Shown: positions 56,087 through 64,000, counted from the stretch's first letter. The stretch is 64,000 bases of DNA from Sphingomonas sp. PP-F2F-A104-K0414 (GCF_004340945.1 NZ_SLYD01000002.1:124001-188000); one strand, 5' to 3'. A program made the numbers and translations. The notes: generated by a model from the sequence alone, not told the origin.

Positions 56087-57484
56087 ATGGATATCAGCAA
56101 ACCCTGTTTCTTCGTCGGCATCGGTGGCTCGGGCATGATGCCGCTCGCGATGATCCTCGCGGGGCGCGGCGCGACCGTCGCCGGTTCGGACCGCAGCCTC
56201 GACCAGGGCCGCGTGCCCGCCAAGTTCGACGACCTCGCGGCGAAGGGCGTCGCGCTGTTCCCGCAGGACGGCAGCGGGATCGTCTCGGCAGACCAGCTCG
56301 TCATTGCCTCCGCGGCGATCGAGGCGAGCGTGCCTGACATGATCGCGGCGGATGCGCTTGGCTGCACACGCTCGACCCGTGCGGCGATGCTGGCGTCGCT
56401 GTTCAACGACAGCCGGTTGCCGATCGGGGTCGCCGGGACGAGCGGGAAGTCGACTGTCACGGGCATGATCGGCTGGATCCTGCACGCCGTAGGACGCGAT
56501 CCGACCGTAATGAACGGCGCGGTGATGAAGAACTTTGCCACGCCGGACGCGCCGTTCGCCAGCGCGTTGGTCGGAGAGGGCGAGGCGTTCGTCAGCGAGG
56601 TCGACGAGAGCGATGGCTCGATTGCAGGCTATGCGCCGAAGATCGCGGTGCTCAACAATGTCAGCCTCGACCACAAGTCGCTGGAGGAACTGCGCGTGCT
56701 GTTCGGGGACTTCATCGCGAAGGCCGAGACGGCGGTGGTGAACGCCAACGATCCCGACGCCGCCGCGCTCGCCGCACGGCTGCCGCGCGGTCAGGTCACG
56801 ACGTTCGCGATCGACGCGTCGGCCGATCTGCGGGCCGAGAACCTCAAGCCCCAACCGTTCGCGATCCGCTTCGATCTCGTCTCGCGCGGGGTGCGGACGC
56901 CGGTGAAGCTCGCGGTGCCGGGACGGCATAACGTGTCGAACGCGCTCGCCGCGATCGGCGCGGCGATGGCGGCGGATGTGTCGCTCGCCGATGCGGTGAA
57001 GGCGATCGCAGGGTTCACGGGCCTGCGCAGGCGCTTCGATCTGGTCGGCGAGGCGGGCGGGGTCTCGGTGATCGACGATTTCGGGCACAACCCGGACAAG
57101 ATCGCCGCGACGCTCGACACGCTCCACGCGTTTCCCGGTCGGCTGCTGCTATTCTTCCAGCCGCATGGCTATGGCCCGCTGAAGGTGATGGGCCGCGAAC
57201 TCGTCGCCACATTCGTCGAGCGGATGGCGGAGGACGACGTGCTCGTGCTTCCCGACCCCGCCTATTATGGTGGCACGGTCGCGCGGGAAGTCACTAGCGC
57301 CGACATCGTCGCGCAGATCGTCGAGGGCAGTCGTGACGCGCGGCACGTCGCCGACCGCGCGGAGGCGGCCGCCGCGCTGGTGGCCGAGGCGCGGCCGGGC
57401 GACCGGATCGTCGTGATGGGCGCACGCGACGACACGCTGAGCGTGCTGGCGGCGGGCATAGTCGACGCCTTGGCTGCCGCCTGA
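56087..57484 (+). CDS. mpl: Mur ligase family protein, probable Mpl murein-peptide ligase
   Basis: A Mur ligase of 465 residues that most likely joins recycled tripeptide to UDP-MurNAc. The N-terminal Rossmann domain has [20 protein letters not shown]. The ATP loop is [19 protein letters not shown]. The stretch [15 protein letters not shown] and, in the C-terminal domain, [20 protein letters not shown] and [20 protein letters not shown] fit the MurC/Mpl group. Mpl rather than MurC is inferred from the divergent ldcA, which makes its substrate. The start MDISKPCFF at 56087 avoids an overlap with ldcA. Confidence 0.88.
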   Translation: MDISKPCFFVGIGGSGMMPLAMILAGRGATVAGSDRSLDQGRVPAKFDDLAAKGVALFPQDGSGIVSADQLVIASAAIEASVPDMIAADALGCTRSTRAAMLASLFNDSRLPIGVAGTSGKSTVTGMIGWILHAVGRDPTVMNGAVMKNFATPDAPFASALVGEGEAFVSEVDESDGSIAGYAPKIAVLNNVSLDHKSLEELRVLFGDFIAKAETAVVNANDPDAAALAARLPRGQVTTFAIDASADLRAENLKPQPFAIRFDLVSRGVRTPVKLAVPGRHNVSNALAAIGAAMAADVSLADAVKAIAGFTGLRRRFDLVGEAGGVSVIDDFGHNPDKIAATLDTLHAFPGRLLLFFQPHGYGPLKVMGRELVATFVERMAEDDVLVLPDPAYYGGTVAREVTSADIVAQIVEGSRDARHVADRAEAAAALVAEARPGDRIVVMGARDDTLSVLAAGIVDALAAA

Positions 57485-57508
57485 TATAGAGCAAGCAGGA
57501 GACTGCCG

Positions 57509-57763
57509 ATGTTCCGCCGCCTGTTCCTCGACCACCCCGCCACCGTCGGCGAGAGCTATGCCGAGCATTTCGGCGTCGCCGGACGCTTCGGGCTAACGAT
57601 GATCAAGGGCGGGCTCGGCGCGCTGGTCCATGCGGTCGTGCCGGCGCTGTGCAAGACGCGCGGCAGCGACACGGTCGCCGACCTGCACCGCCAGATGGTC
57701 GAGAAGCGCGGCGCGGTCGCGGCGGATCAGACGCAGATGAAGACGGTCGAATTCATCATCTGA
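57509..57763 (+). CDS. DUF6356 family protein
   Basis: An 84-residue protein of the DUF6356 type: FLDHPATVGESYAEHFGVAG then RFGLTMIKGGLGALVHAVVP, and ending SDTVADLHRQMVEKRG. The central hydrophobic segment could be a single membrane helix. The function is unknown. It follows mpl with 24 bases between, so it may share its transcript. Confidence 0.8.
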   Translation: MFRRLFLDHPATVGESYAEHFGVAGRFGLTMIKGGLGALVHAVVPALCKTRGSDTVADLHRQMVEKRGAVAADQTQMKTVEFII

Positions 57764-57786
57764 CACGCGGCGCGAGGTCGCCCCAA

Positions 57787-57912
57787 TGATCCACCCCCGC
57801 AAGGGGGAGGTGGCTGGCGTTTGACAGACGGATGGGGAGGCCAGCGCCAACCTCGATTCCGTGTCCTCCCCCTCCGTCATCTTCGATGCCACCTCCCCCT
57901 GGCGGGGGAGGA
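57787..57912. repeat. Inverted repeat with CCACCCCCGCAAGGGGG arms
   Basis: The left arm, CCACCCCCGCAAGGGGGAGG then TGGCTGGCG, is matched by CCACCTCCCCCTGGCGGGGG on the right, with CGCCAACC-type sequence inside. It resembles family C in make-up but the arms differ. It lies between the DUF6356 gene and the membrane-protein gene. Confidence 0.7.
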
Positions 57913-57993
57913 TCGAGATGGCCTGTAAAGCGTCATTGACTCCTGAAACTACCAGTGACAAGCCTCCTTTACTGATTCGAAAGGACGCTTTCC

Positions 57994-58398
57994 ATGCTCA
58001 CGAATCCCGCCATCCGCCGTTACAACCGCCGCGTCATGCTGCTCAGTCTCGTCTACGCAGCCTTGTTGTTCGCGACGATCTATCTGTTCGTACATGGCTC
58101 GGTGCACGGACCGATCGCCTATGTCGCGGCGCTGCTGCCGGCCCTGCCGCTGATCGGCATCTTCCTCGTGCTCGGCCGCTATATCGTCGAGGAGACCGAC
58201 GAATATCTGCGTATGCTGATGATCCGCCAGTCGCTGGTCGCGAGCGGGTTCATGCTGAGCGTCATGACCGCATGGGGATTTCTCGAAGGCTTCGGGCTGG
58301 TGCCGCACATCCCCGCTTATTACGCGGCGGTGCTGTGGTTCGCCGGGCTGTGGATCGGCTGGGGCTATAATATCGTGACGATGCGCCGCGAAGCATGA
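57994..58398 (+). CDS. Small multi-pass membrane protein linked to an XRE regulator
   Basis: A 134-residue protein with four helices (for example LLSLVYAALLFATIYLF and YAAVLWFAGLWIGWGYNI) and a cytoplasmic stretch YIVEETDEYLRMLMIRQSLV. This is the layout of small membrane partners found next to tiny Cro/XRE regulators. Its stop overlaps the regulator's start by ATGA. I do not know the function; sensing a membrane signal for the regulator is one possibility. Confidence 0.72.
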   Translation: MLTNPAIRRYNRRVMLLSLVYAALLFATIYLFVHGSVHGPIAYVAALLPALPLIGIFLVLGRYIVEETDEYLRMLMIRQSLVASGFMLSVMTAWGFLEGFGLVPHIPAYYAAVLWFAGLWIGWGYNIVTMRREA

Positions 58399-58604
58399 AG
58401 AACCGCTTGAAAGTTTTGCGTGCCGAGCGCGACTGGAGCCAGGGCGACTTGGCCGAGCGCCTCGAAGTCTCGCGGCAGAGCGTCAATGCGATCGAGACGG
58501 GGCGCTATGACCCGTCGCTGCCGCTCGCATTCAAGATCGCCGAACTGTTCGACCTCGCCATCGAGGATATCTTCACCAGCCCGTCGAAGGAGCCTGTGAC
58601 ATGA
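58395..58604 (+). CDS. Small XRE family transcriptional regulator
   Basis: A 69-residue DNA-binding protein consisting almost wholly of a helix-turn-helix: LKVLRAERDWSQGDLAERLE then VSRQSVNAIETGRYDPSLPL. It ends with IEDIFTSPSK. This is the YozG/Cro-like small regulator type. It overlaps both neighbours by 4 bases (ATGA on each side), so membrane protein, regulator and hydrolase are made together. It probably regulates this operon. Confidence 0.88.
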   Translation: MKNRLKVLRAERDWSQGDLAERLEVSRQSVNAIETGRYDPSLPLAFKIAELFDLAIEDIFTSPSKEPVT

Positions 58605-59542
58605 TTTCGCATCTCAAAGCTCGGCTTGCCGCCACCGCCGTCACGCTGATGATCGTTTTGCATCCAGGCGCGAGCCATGCGCAGGCTGCCCCCGGCAAAG
58701 CGCAGGCGTCAGTCGAAACGACGATGCCGCACATCTCGGTTCAGACGGTCGGCTCGGTTCAGACGGTCGGCAAGGGCACGCCGGTGATCCTCATTCCCGG
58801 CCTCTCCTCGCCGCGCGCGGTGTGGGACGGCGTCGTGCCAACGCTCGCCAAGACGCATCGAGTGTATGTCGTGCAGGTCAACGGCTTCGGCGGCGACGAT
58901 CCGCGCGCGAACCTGTCGCCCGGTATTCTCGACGGGATCGTCGCCGATCTCCACACCCTGATCACCCAGTCGAAGCTCGACAAGCCCGCCATCGTCGGCC
59001 ACTCGATGGGCGGCCTGGTCGCGCTGATGCTCGCCAAGACTCACCCGGACGCGGTCGGTAAGCTGATGATCGTCGATTCGCTCCCGTATATCGGCGAAAT
59101 CTTTGCGCCCGGTGCCACCGTGGCGGCGCTCGAACCGCAGGCCAAGGCGATGCGCGCGGGCATGGCCGCCGCGTACGGCAAGCCGGCAAACGTGGCGGCG
59201 AACGAAGCGCTTGCCGCGCGCATGGCGCTGAAGCCCGCGTCGCGGACGACCGTTGCCGAGTGGGCGGCCAAGGCGGATGCGCGCGTCTCGGCGCAGGCGA
59301 TGTACGAGGATCTGACCACCGACCTTCGCCCGGAAATGGCGTCGATCGCGGCGCCGATCACGCTGGTCTATCCGTGGAACGCGGTGGGGCCGACAAAGCC
59401 GGTTGCCGACGCACTCTATCGGAAGGCCTATGCCAGCGCGCCGCACGTCACCTTCGTCGATATCGGCGATGCGGCGCATTTCGTGATGCTCGATCAGCCT
59501 GTCGCGTTCCAGGCTGCATTGGACGACTTTCTCCGTCCGTGA
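58601..59542 (+). CDS. Exported alpha/beta hydrolase
   Basis: A 313-residue hydrolase with a signal peptide (LAATAVTLMIVLHPGASHAQ). The oxyanion region is VILIPGLSSPRAVWDGVVPT. The nucleophile is in VGHSMGGLVALMLA. The catalytic Asp and His regions are near LVYPWNAVGP and GDAAHFVMLDQP. Just after the signal, an 18-bp tandem duplication (58736-58771) repeats SVQTVG. It is translationally coupled to the XRE gene. The substrate is unknown. Confidence 0.88.
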   Translation: MISHLKARLAATAVTLMIVLHPGASHAQAAPGKAQASVETTMPHISVQTVGSVQTVGKGTPVILIPGLSSPRAVWDGVVPTLAKTHRVYVVQVNGFGGDDPRANLSPGILDGIVADLHTLITQSKLDKPAIVGHSMGGLVALMLAKTHPDAVGKLMIVDSLPYIGEIFAPGATVAALEPQAKAMRAGMAAAYGKPANVAANEALAARMALKPASRTTVAEWAAKADARVSAQAMYEDLTTDLRPEMASIAAPITLVYPWNAVGPTKPVADALYRKAYASAPHVTFVDIGDAAHFVMLDQPVAFQAALDDFLRP

Positions 59543-59563
59543 CGCGCGGCTAAGGATGGCGGC

Positions 59564-60328
59564 ATGACCGATATCGCCCCCGCCGCCGCCACCCCCGCCG
59601 AGACGCCTCCCGCCAAGGAGCGCCCTCGCCTCGCCTATCACCACAGCCCCGGTACCGGGCCGACGATCGTGTTCCTGTCGGGCTATGCGTCGGACATGAT
59701 GGGGACCAAGGCGGTGACGCTGGAGGCCTGGGCGAAGTCCGAGGGCCGCGCCTTCCTGCGGTTCGACTATGGCGGCTGCGGGCACAGCGAGGGCGCGTTC
59801 GAGGACCAGACCCTGGTCGACTGGCGCGACGACGTGCTGGCGATGATCGATGCTCTTGTGGAGGAGTCCGCGATCCTCGTCGGATCGTCGATGGGCGGTT
59901 GGCTGATGCTGCTCGCGGCGAAGATGCGCCCTGACCTGGTCAAGGGACTGGTCGGCGTTGCGCCCGCGCCCGACTTCACCGACTGGGGCTTCACCACCGA
60001 CGAGAAGATGGCGTTGCTGAGCAACGGGCGGATCGAGCGGAAGAACCCCTATGGCCCGGCGCCGACTGTCTACACCCGCGCCTTCTGGTCGTCGGGCGAG
60101 GCGAACCGGCTGATGTTCGGCGAGATCGCGTTCGATGGTCCGGTCCGACTGGTCCAGGGCCAGCGCGATCCGGACGTGCCGTGGCAGCGGACCGCGCGGC
60201 TGGCCGAGCTGTTGCGTTCAGCCGATGTGCAGACATGGCTGGTCAAGGACGGCGACCACCGCCTGTCGCGCGATAGCGACATTACTCTCATCATCCGGGC
60301 GGTCGAGGATGTGATCGCCGCGCTATGA
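59564..60328 (+). CDS. Alpha/beta hydrolase, cytoplasmic
   Basis: A 254-residue hydrolase without a signal peptide. IVFLSGYASDMMGTKAVTLE leads to FLRFDYGGCGHSEG. The nucleophile is in ILVGSSMGGWLMLLAA, and LVKDGDHRLSRD holds the catalytic His. It resembles serine esterases of the ABHD10/palmitoyl-thioesterase type. It starts 21 bases after the previous hydrolase, and its stop overlaps the TPR gene (ATGA). Confidence 0.88.
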   Translation: MTDIAPAAATPAETPPAKERPRLAYHHSPGTGPTIVFLSGYASDMMGTKAVTLEAWAKSEGRAFLRFDYGGCGHSEGAFEDQTLVDWRDDVLAMIDALVEESAILVGSSMGGWLMLLAAKMRPDLVKGLVGVAPAPDFTDWGFTTDEKMALLSNGRIERKNPYGPAPTVYTRAFWSSGEANRLMFGEIAFDGPVRLVQGQRDPDVPWQRTARLAELLRSADVQTWLVKDGDHRLSRDSDITLIIRAVEDVIAAL

Positions 60329-61146
60329 TCCTTACCCTGCTTCTCGCCGTCGCCCCGATCCAGGGGCCTTCCGCCAAGGCAAGTGTGTCGCAGGCCGGTC
60401 CGGCAGACGTCCAGGAGGGTCGCTTCCGTCGGTGCGTCGCGCTGGCGGGCACCGATCCGGCCGCGGCACACGCGGAAGCGGGGCGCTGGCGAATTTCGGG
60501 GGGCCGATATTTCGCGCGGGAATGTGCGGGGATCGCGTTTGCGGCCGAGAAGAACTGGCCGTCGGCGGCCGGCGAGTTCGAGGACGCGGCGCGCGAGGCG
60601 CAGATCGCCAAGGACGCACGGTCGGGAAATTATTGGGCGCAGGCCGGGAATGCGTGGCTTGCCGCCGCGCAGCCAGCCAAGGCGCGCACAGCGCTGGATT
60701 CGGCGCTGACGGCGGGAACGTTGACCGGATTGCCGCTGGGTGAGGCGCAGCTCGATCATGCGCGCGCGCTGGTGGCGACCGGCGATCTGGAATCGGCGCG
60801 GACCGATATCGATCTGGCGCTGACCAATGCAGCGGACGATCCGCTGGCGTGGCTGTTGTCCGCGACCTTGGCGCGGCGCGAGGGGAACCCAGTGCGGGCG
60901 AAGAAGGACATCGGCGAGGCGCTGAAGCGGTCGGCGGACGATGCTTCGGTGCAGCTGGAGGCGGGGAACATCGCGGCGATGGCCGGCGACGAGACCGCGG
61001 CGCGGGAGGCCTGGGGACAGGCGGCGCGGCTGGCGCCGGATACGCCGGTGGGCCGGAGCGCGGTCACGGCGTTGCGGCAGTTCGACGCGCCAGGCAGCGC
61101 TCCTCGGCCCAGCGCTCCGAACAGCGGCGCTCCGATCGGCCGCTAG
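60325..61146 (+). CDS. TPR-containing exported protein
   Basis: A 273-residue helical-repeat protein with a short signal peptide (MILTLLLAVAPIQGPSA). Repeat-like helices include NWPSAAGEFEDAAREAQIAK, ARTALDSALTAG, ESARTDIDLALTNAADDPLA and NPVRAKKDIGEALKRSADDA, with the TPR spacing of about 34 residues. It ends in a low-complexity Pro/Ser/Gly tail. It overlaps the hydrolase stop by ATGA. Its partner is unknown. Confidence 0.8.
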   Translation: MILTLLLAVAPIQGPSAKASVSQAGPADVQEGRFRRCVALAGTDPAAAHAEAGRWRISGGRYFARECAGIAFAAEKNWPSAAGEFEDAAREAQIAKDARSGNYWAQAGNAWLAAAQPAKARTALDSALTAGTLTGLPLGEAQLDHARALVATGDLESARTDIDLALTNAADDPLAWLLSATLARREGNPVRAKKDIGEALKRSADDASVQLEAGNIAAMAGDETAAREAWGQAARLAPDTPVGRSAVTALRQFDAPGSAPRPSAPNSGAPIGR

Positions 61147-61151
61147 CGCCA

Positions 61152-61257
61152 CCACCCCGGCGGAGGCCGGGGCCCAGTTGGAAAGGTGGTTGTAACGAAG
61201 CGCCGTCCTCAATTAGCAACGTCCCCCACCTAGGCCCCGGCCTTCGCCGGGGTGGTG
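61152..61257. repeat. Family A palindromic element, copy A8
   Basis: Arms CCACCCCGGCGGAGGCCGG and CCTTCGCCGGGGTGG, with GCCCAGTTGG and CCACCTAGGCC inside. It lies just after the TPR gene and about 85 bases before the glyoxalase gene, between genes in the same direction. Confidence 0.85.
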
Positions 61258-61341
61258 GCTTTATGCCCTCCATCACTTGCGGCCCTTTCCCCCCACGGCC
61301 CCCATCCCTATCTGCTGCTCCGAACAACCCTCGGAGCAAGC

Positions 61342-61758
61342 ATGAAATACCTCCACACGATGATCCGCGTGAGCGACCCGGCGAAGACGATCGCGTTCTT
61401 CGAACTGCTCGGGCTGAAGGAGGTCCGGCGCATGGAGAACGAGAAAGGTCGGTTCACGCTGATCTTCCTGTCGGTGCCGGGCGACGAGGGCGCCGAGGTC
61501 GAGCTGACGCACAATTGGGATCCGGAAGACTATGGCGAGGGGCGTAATTTCGGCCATCTCGCCTACCGCGTCGACAATATCTACGACACGTGTCAGCGGC
61601 TCCACGATGCTGGCGTGACGATCAATCGTCCGCCGCGCGATGGCCACATGGCGTTCGTTCGGACCCCCGACAACATCTCGATCGAGCTGTTGCAGGCGGA
61701 CGGCGCGCTCGATCCCGCCGAGCCTTGGGCGTCGATGCCGAACACCGGCAAGTGGTGA
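61342..61758 (+). CDS. gloA: Lactoylglutathione lyase (glyoxalase I)
   Basis: Converts the methylglyoxal-glutathione adduct to S-lactoylglutathione. It is 138 residues. The vicinal-oxygen-chelate fold opens [20 protein letters not shown] with a metal His. Other metal ligands lie in [29 protein letters not shown] and [10 protein letters not shown]. The ATG at 61342 gives the family N-terminus. The glyoxalase II gene starts 7 bases after its stop, so the two detoxification steps form an operon. Confidence 0.95.
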   Translation: MKYLHTMIRVSDPAKTIAFFELLGLKEVRRMENEKGRFTLIFLSVPGDEGAEVELTHNWDPEDYGEGRNFGHLAYRVDNIYDTCQRLHDAGVTINRPPRDGHMAFVRTPDNISIELLQADGALDPAEPWASMPNTGKW

Positions 61759-61765
61759 CACGCTG

Positions 61766-62491
61766 ATGCTCGATATCGTCCGTGTGCCGGTGCTTTCCGA
61801 CAATTACGCCTGGTTGATCCACGACACCGTCTCGGGCGAGACGGTAGTGGTCGATCCGGGCGAGGCGGGGCCGGTGATCGCCGCCGCCAAGAAGCGCGAT
61901 TGGCGGATCGACCGGGTGTGGACGACGCACTGGCATCCCGATCATACCGGCGGCAATGCCGAGATGAAGGCGTATGGCGCGACGATCTTCGGCCCGGCGG
62001 CGGAGGCGGACAAGATACCGACGCTCGACGAGCAGGTTGGCGAAGGCGATGTCGTCCGGCTGGGCGCGCATGAGGCGACCGTGATGACGGTGCCCGGGCA
62101 TACGCAGGGGCATATCGCGTTCCACTTTGCCGACGACGCGGCGATCTTCACCGGGGATACGCTGTTCGCAATGGGGTGTGGGCGGCTGTTCGAGGGGACG
62201 CCGGCCGACATGTTCGCGAACATGCAGCGCTACGCGGTGCTGCCGGACGAGACCGAGGTGTTCTGCGGGCATGAATATACGCAGAGCAACGGGCGGTATG
62301 CGCTGGTTGCCGAGCCGGACAATGCCGACATCGTCGCGCGTATGGTCGAGGTGGATGCGGCGCGCGCCGAGGGTGAGCCCACGGTACCGACGACGATCGG
62401 GCTCGAGCGCGCGACCAATCCGTTCTTGCGGGCGACATCTGTCGAGCAGCTTGCCGCGTATCGTGCGGCGAAGGATGATTTTCGCGGGTAA
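61766..62491 (+). CDS. gloB: Hydroxyacylglutathione hydrolase (glyoxalase II)
   Basis: Hydrolyses S-lactoylglutathione to lactate and glutathione. It is 241 residues. The metallo-beta-lactamase motif is THWHPDHTGGNAEM, then VPGHTQGHIAFHF, FTGDTLFAMGCGRLFEGTPA and CGHEYTQSN. The ATG at 61766 is used; an open frame overlapping gloA is rejected. It is directly downstream of gloA. Confidence 0.95.
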   Translation: MLDIVRVPVLSDNYAWLIHDTVSGETVVVDPGEAGPVIAAAKKRDWRIDRVWTTHWHPDHTGGNAEMKAYGATIFGPAAEADKIPTLDEQVGEGDVVRLGAHEATVMTVPGHTQGHIAFHFADDAAIFTGDTLFAMGCGRLFEGTPADMFANMQRYAVLPDETEVFCGHEYTQSNGRYALVAEPDNADIVARMVEVDAARAEGEPTVPTTIGLERATNPFLRATSVEQLAAYRAAKDDFRG

Positions 62492-62531
62492 AAGGCGTAT
62501 GAGGGCGGCGGGGATTTTGAGGAGCGTTGCG

Positions 62532-62948
62532 ATGCGGATGCGGACCCTGCCACTGTTGATGCTGCCGGCTTTACTGCTTGGCGCGTGTACGCAGACCCAG
62601 GCGGATGTCGAGCGCGCGCAGGTGCGCGAGGCGGGTGTGCAGGAGAAGCTGGCGAAGGAACTCGCCGGGCTGGTGCCGGGCAAACCCGAGACGTGCATCA
62701 ACCAGTTTCCGCAAAAGCAGAGTTCGGGCTACGGCGCGACGATCCTGTACCGGGTCAACCGCGGGCTGGTGTATCGCAGCGATACCGTCGGCGGGTGCGA
62801 GGGGATTGCGCGGGGTGATATTCTGGTGACGCGGACGCCGAGCGGGCAGCTATGCCGCGGCGATATCGCGCAGACGTTCGACCAGACGTCGCGCTTTCCG
62901 ACCGGGAGCTGCAGCTTCGGCGACTTCGTGCCGTATCGGAAGCCATGA
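62532..62948 (+). CDS. Small lipoprotein, first of a paralogous pair
   Basis: A 138-residue protein with a lipoprotein signal (LPLLMLPALLLGACTQT, lipobox LGAC). GAGGAG lies 7 bases before the ATG at 62532. After a helical stretch the mature part has ETCINQFPQKQSSGYGATIL, VGGCEGIARGDILVTRTPSG and GQLCRGDIAQTF, ending FPTGSCSFGDFVPY. Four Cys should form two disulfides. The next gene encodes a protein with the same Cys pattern. The function is unknown. The overlap (ATGA) couples the two. Confidence 0.75.
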   Translation: MRMRTLPLLMLPALLLGACTQTQADVERAQVREAGVQEKLAKELAGLVPGKPETCINQFPQKQSSGYGATILYRVNRGLVYRSDTVGGCEGIARGDILVTRTPSGQLCRGDIAQTFDQTSRFPTGSCSFGDFVPYRKP

Positions 62949-63307
62949 TGCGCGCGCTGCTTCTCGCGGCCTTGGCGCTGCCTCTTCTTCTTGCCGGCCG
63001 ATCGGACCCGCTGGAGGGGCGGATCGCGGGTGCGCCGGTGCGGTGCATCGATCTTCAGCAGCTTAACGGGCCGGAGATCGTCGATTCGCAGACGATCCTG
63101 TACCGTCAATCGGGGAAGCGGGTCTGGAAGACCGGGCCGGTTGGGGAATGCCCTTCGCTGCGGCCGTTCGATACGCTGATTGTGGACGTTTATGGCGGGC
63201 AGTTGTGTCGGAACGATCGGTTTCGGACGGTGTCGGCGGGCATGTCGATTCCGTCGGGCTATTGCCGGTTTCGGGAATTCACGCCGTATGACAAGGTGGC
63301 GAAGTAG
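62945..63307 (+). CDS. Small exported protein, second of a paralogous pair
   Basis: A 120-residue protein starting MMRALLLAALALPLLLAGRS. It shares with its neighbour the pattern of a Cys near the start, then TILYRQSGKRVWKTGPVGEC, VDVYGGQLCRNDRFRTVSAG and PSGYCRFREFTPYD. The position matching the lipobox Cys is Arg (LLAGR rather than LLAGC), so this copy is probably not lipidated but may still be exported. It overlaps the first copy by ATGA. No function is known. Confidence 0.72.
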   Translation: MMRALLLAALALPLLLAGRSDPLEGRIAGAPVRCIDLQQLNGPEIVDSQTILYRQSGKRVWKTGPVGECPSLRPFDTLIVDVYGGQLCRNDRFRTVSAGMSIPSGYCRFREFTPYDKVAK

Positions 63308-63371
63308 GGGCGGGATAGCAAAGTTCATCGCCCCGATACCCCCGCACCGCACCTAACCGCACCTAACTGCA

Positions 63372-63476
63372 CCACCCCGGCGAAGGCCGGGGCCCAGTTG
63401 GAAAGGTCGTTGTAACGAAGCACCGTCTTACACCATCATCGTCCCCCAACTGGGCCCCGGCCTTCGCCGGGGTGGT
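63372..63476. repeat. Family A palindromic element, copy A9
   Basis: Arms CCACCCCGGCGAAGGCCGG and CCTTCGCCGGGGTGG, with CCCAGTTGG and CCAACTGGG inside. It lies in the convergent gap between the second small exported protein and the enoyl-CoA hydratase gene. Confidence 0.85.
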
Positions 63477-63544
63477 TGGAAGATAGGGTGAGTAGCGCGC
63501 ACTCTCCTCTTCATCCTGCTCCCCTTACATCCGAGCGGAAGGGT

Positions 63545-64000
63545 TCAGTCGGCAAACACCGCTGCCCGCTTTTCCATGATGGCGCGGACCTGTTCAATCT
63601 GGTTGGGCGTGCGGATGACCTTTAGCTGTTCTTCGGTTTCGGCGTGGAGGATCGCGGTCGCGTCGGCGTCGGCGGCGAGGTTGTAGAGGCGCTTCGAGCC
63701 CTGGATCGCGTGGGGGTTCCTCGCTGCAATCTCGCGGGCGAGCATCATCGCTTCGCCGAGCGGGTCTTCGGACAGGCGCGTGACGAAGCCATGCCGCAAC
63801 GCTTCCGCACCGTCGAACTCGCGTGCGGTGTAGGTCAGTTCGCGCAGCACGTCGTCGCGGGCCAGCGTGCGCCAGAGGGCGATTCCGGCCATGTCCGGCA
63901 CCAGACCCCAATAGGTCTCGCGGATTGCGAAGCGAGCGCCCGGATGCGCGATGCGGATGTCGGCGCCGGACATGATCTGGAACCCGCCGCCGAACGCGAC
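63545..64000 (-). CDS. Enoyl-CoA hydratase/isomerase family protein, partial
   Basis: The C-terminal part of a crotonase-family protein; the gene continues past the right edge. The visible end begins FGGGFQIMSGADIRIAHPGA, where GGGFQ is the oxyanion-hole stretch, then ARFAIRETYWGLVPDMAGIA and LREFDGAEALRHGFVTRLSE-type sequence (AREFDGAEALRHGFV). About 152 residues are present out of the usual 250-270. The GLVPDMAG stretch holds a Pro-Asp pair in place of the Glu of true hydratases, so an isomerase or other crotonase activity is possible. Confidence 0.88.
   Translation of the reverse strand, partial: VAFGGGFQIMSGADIRIAHPGARFAIRETYWGLVPDMAGIALWRTLARDDVLRELTYTAREFDGAEALRHGFVTRLSEDPLGEAMMLAREIAARNPHAIQGSKRLYNLAADADATAILHAETEEQLKVIRTPNQIEQVRAIMEKRAAVFAD

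Overview
The window is about 66% G+C chromosomal DNA from an alphaproteobacterium of the Sphingomonadaceae type. The evidence is a GcrA cell-cycle regulator, a petABC cytochrome bc1 operon, the argD-argF-hslO order, a tad (Flp pilus) gene pair and queE of the CX14CX2C type. It holds about 67 protein genes, mostly housekeeping. I see no rRNA, tRNA, CRISPR array, prophage or complete insertion sequence. Enoyl-CoA hydratase runs off the right edge, and tadB begins at the left edge.

Layout, left to right: tadB-tadC and a small membrane protein (1-2.4 kb); ppdK, glyS and glyQ on the minus strand (2.6-8.8 kb); a TraB/GumN protein, rplY, pth and a 2OG oxygenase (8.9-12.2 kb); a zinc alcohol dehydrogenase; ychF, a secreted protein, a nucleotide pyrophosphatase and a MaoC dehydratase (13.9-17.5 kb); a Gly/Tyr/RGG-rich lipoprotein, a frameshifted apt and petABC (17.7-22.3 kb); trmL, hemF and a GNAT; a paralogous pair of membrane proteins; lipB and two small exported proteins (26.3-28.4 kb); queC-queE and argD-argF-hslO (28.6-33.6 kb); parE, an outer-membrane barrel and gcrA (34.8-39 kb); an ABC-2 permease with a serine hydrolase; a long minus-strand run holding GNAT, lysR, apaG, metZ, a GT2-GtrA protein, leuB, recO, an acetyltransferase, a polysaccharide deacetylase, uvrC, infC and thrS (41.4-54.3 kb); an Ivy-like secreted protein; divergent ldcA and mpl for murein recycling; then a plus-strand run of a membrane protein, an XRE regulator, two alpha/beta hydrolases, a TPR protein, glyoxalases I and II and two paralogous small exported proteins (57.5-63.3 kb).

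The most unusual content is a set of composite inverted repeats. Family A (nine copies, about 106 bp), family B (seven, about 84 bp), family C (four, 127-160 bp) and several singletons each consist of two GC-rich palindromic arms around a variable centre. Nine of the ten convergent gene junctions carry one or more such elements, but only one of nine divergent junctions does. Two copies, one of family C and one of family B, sit in frame inside glyS and lengthen an essential tRNA synthetase subunit, much as Rickettsia palindromic elements do. The same gene also contains a 300-base tract of only 44% G+C between the two insertions.

Other points of note are a one-base frameshift in apt, a probable AUA start codon for infC behind a good Shine-Dalgarno sequence, a perfect 12-bp hairpin just ahead of thrS, and a 135-bp inverted duplication carrying terminators between the outer-membrane protein gene and gcrA.
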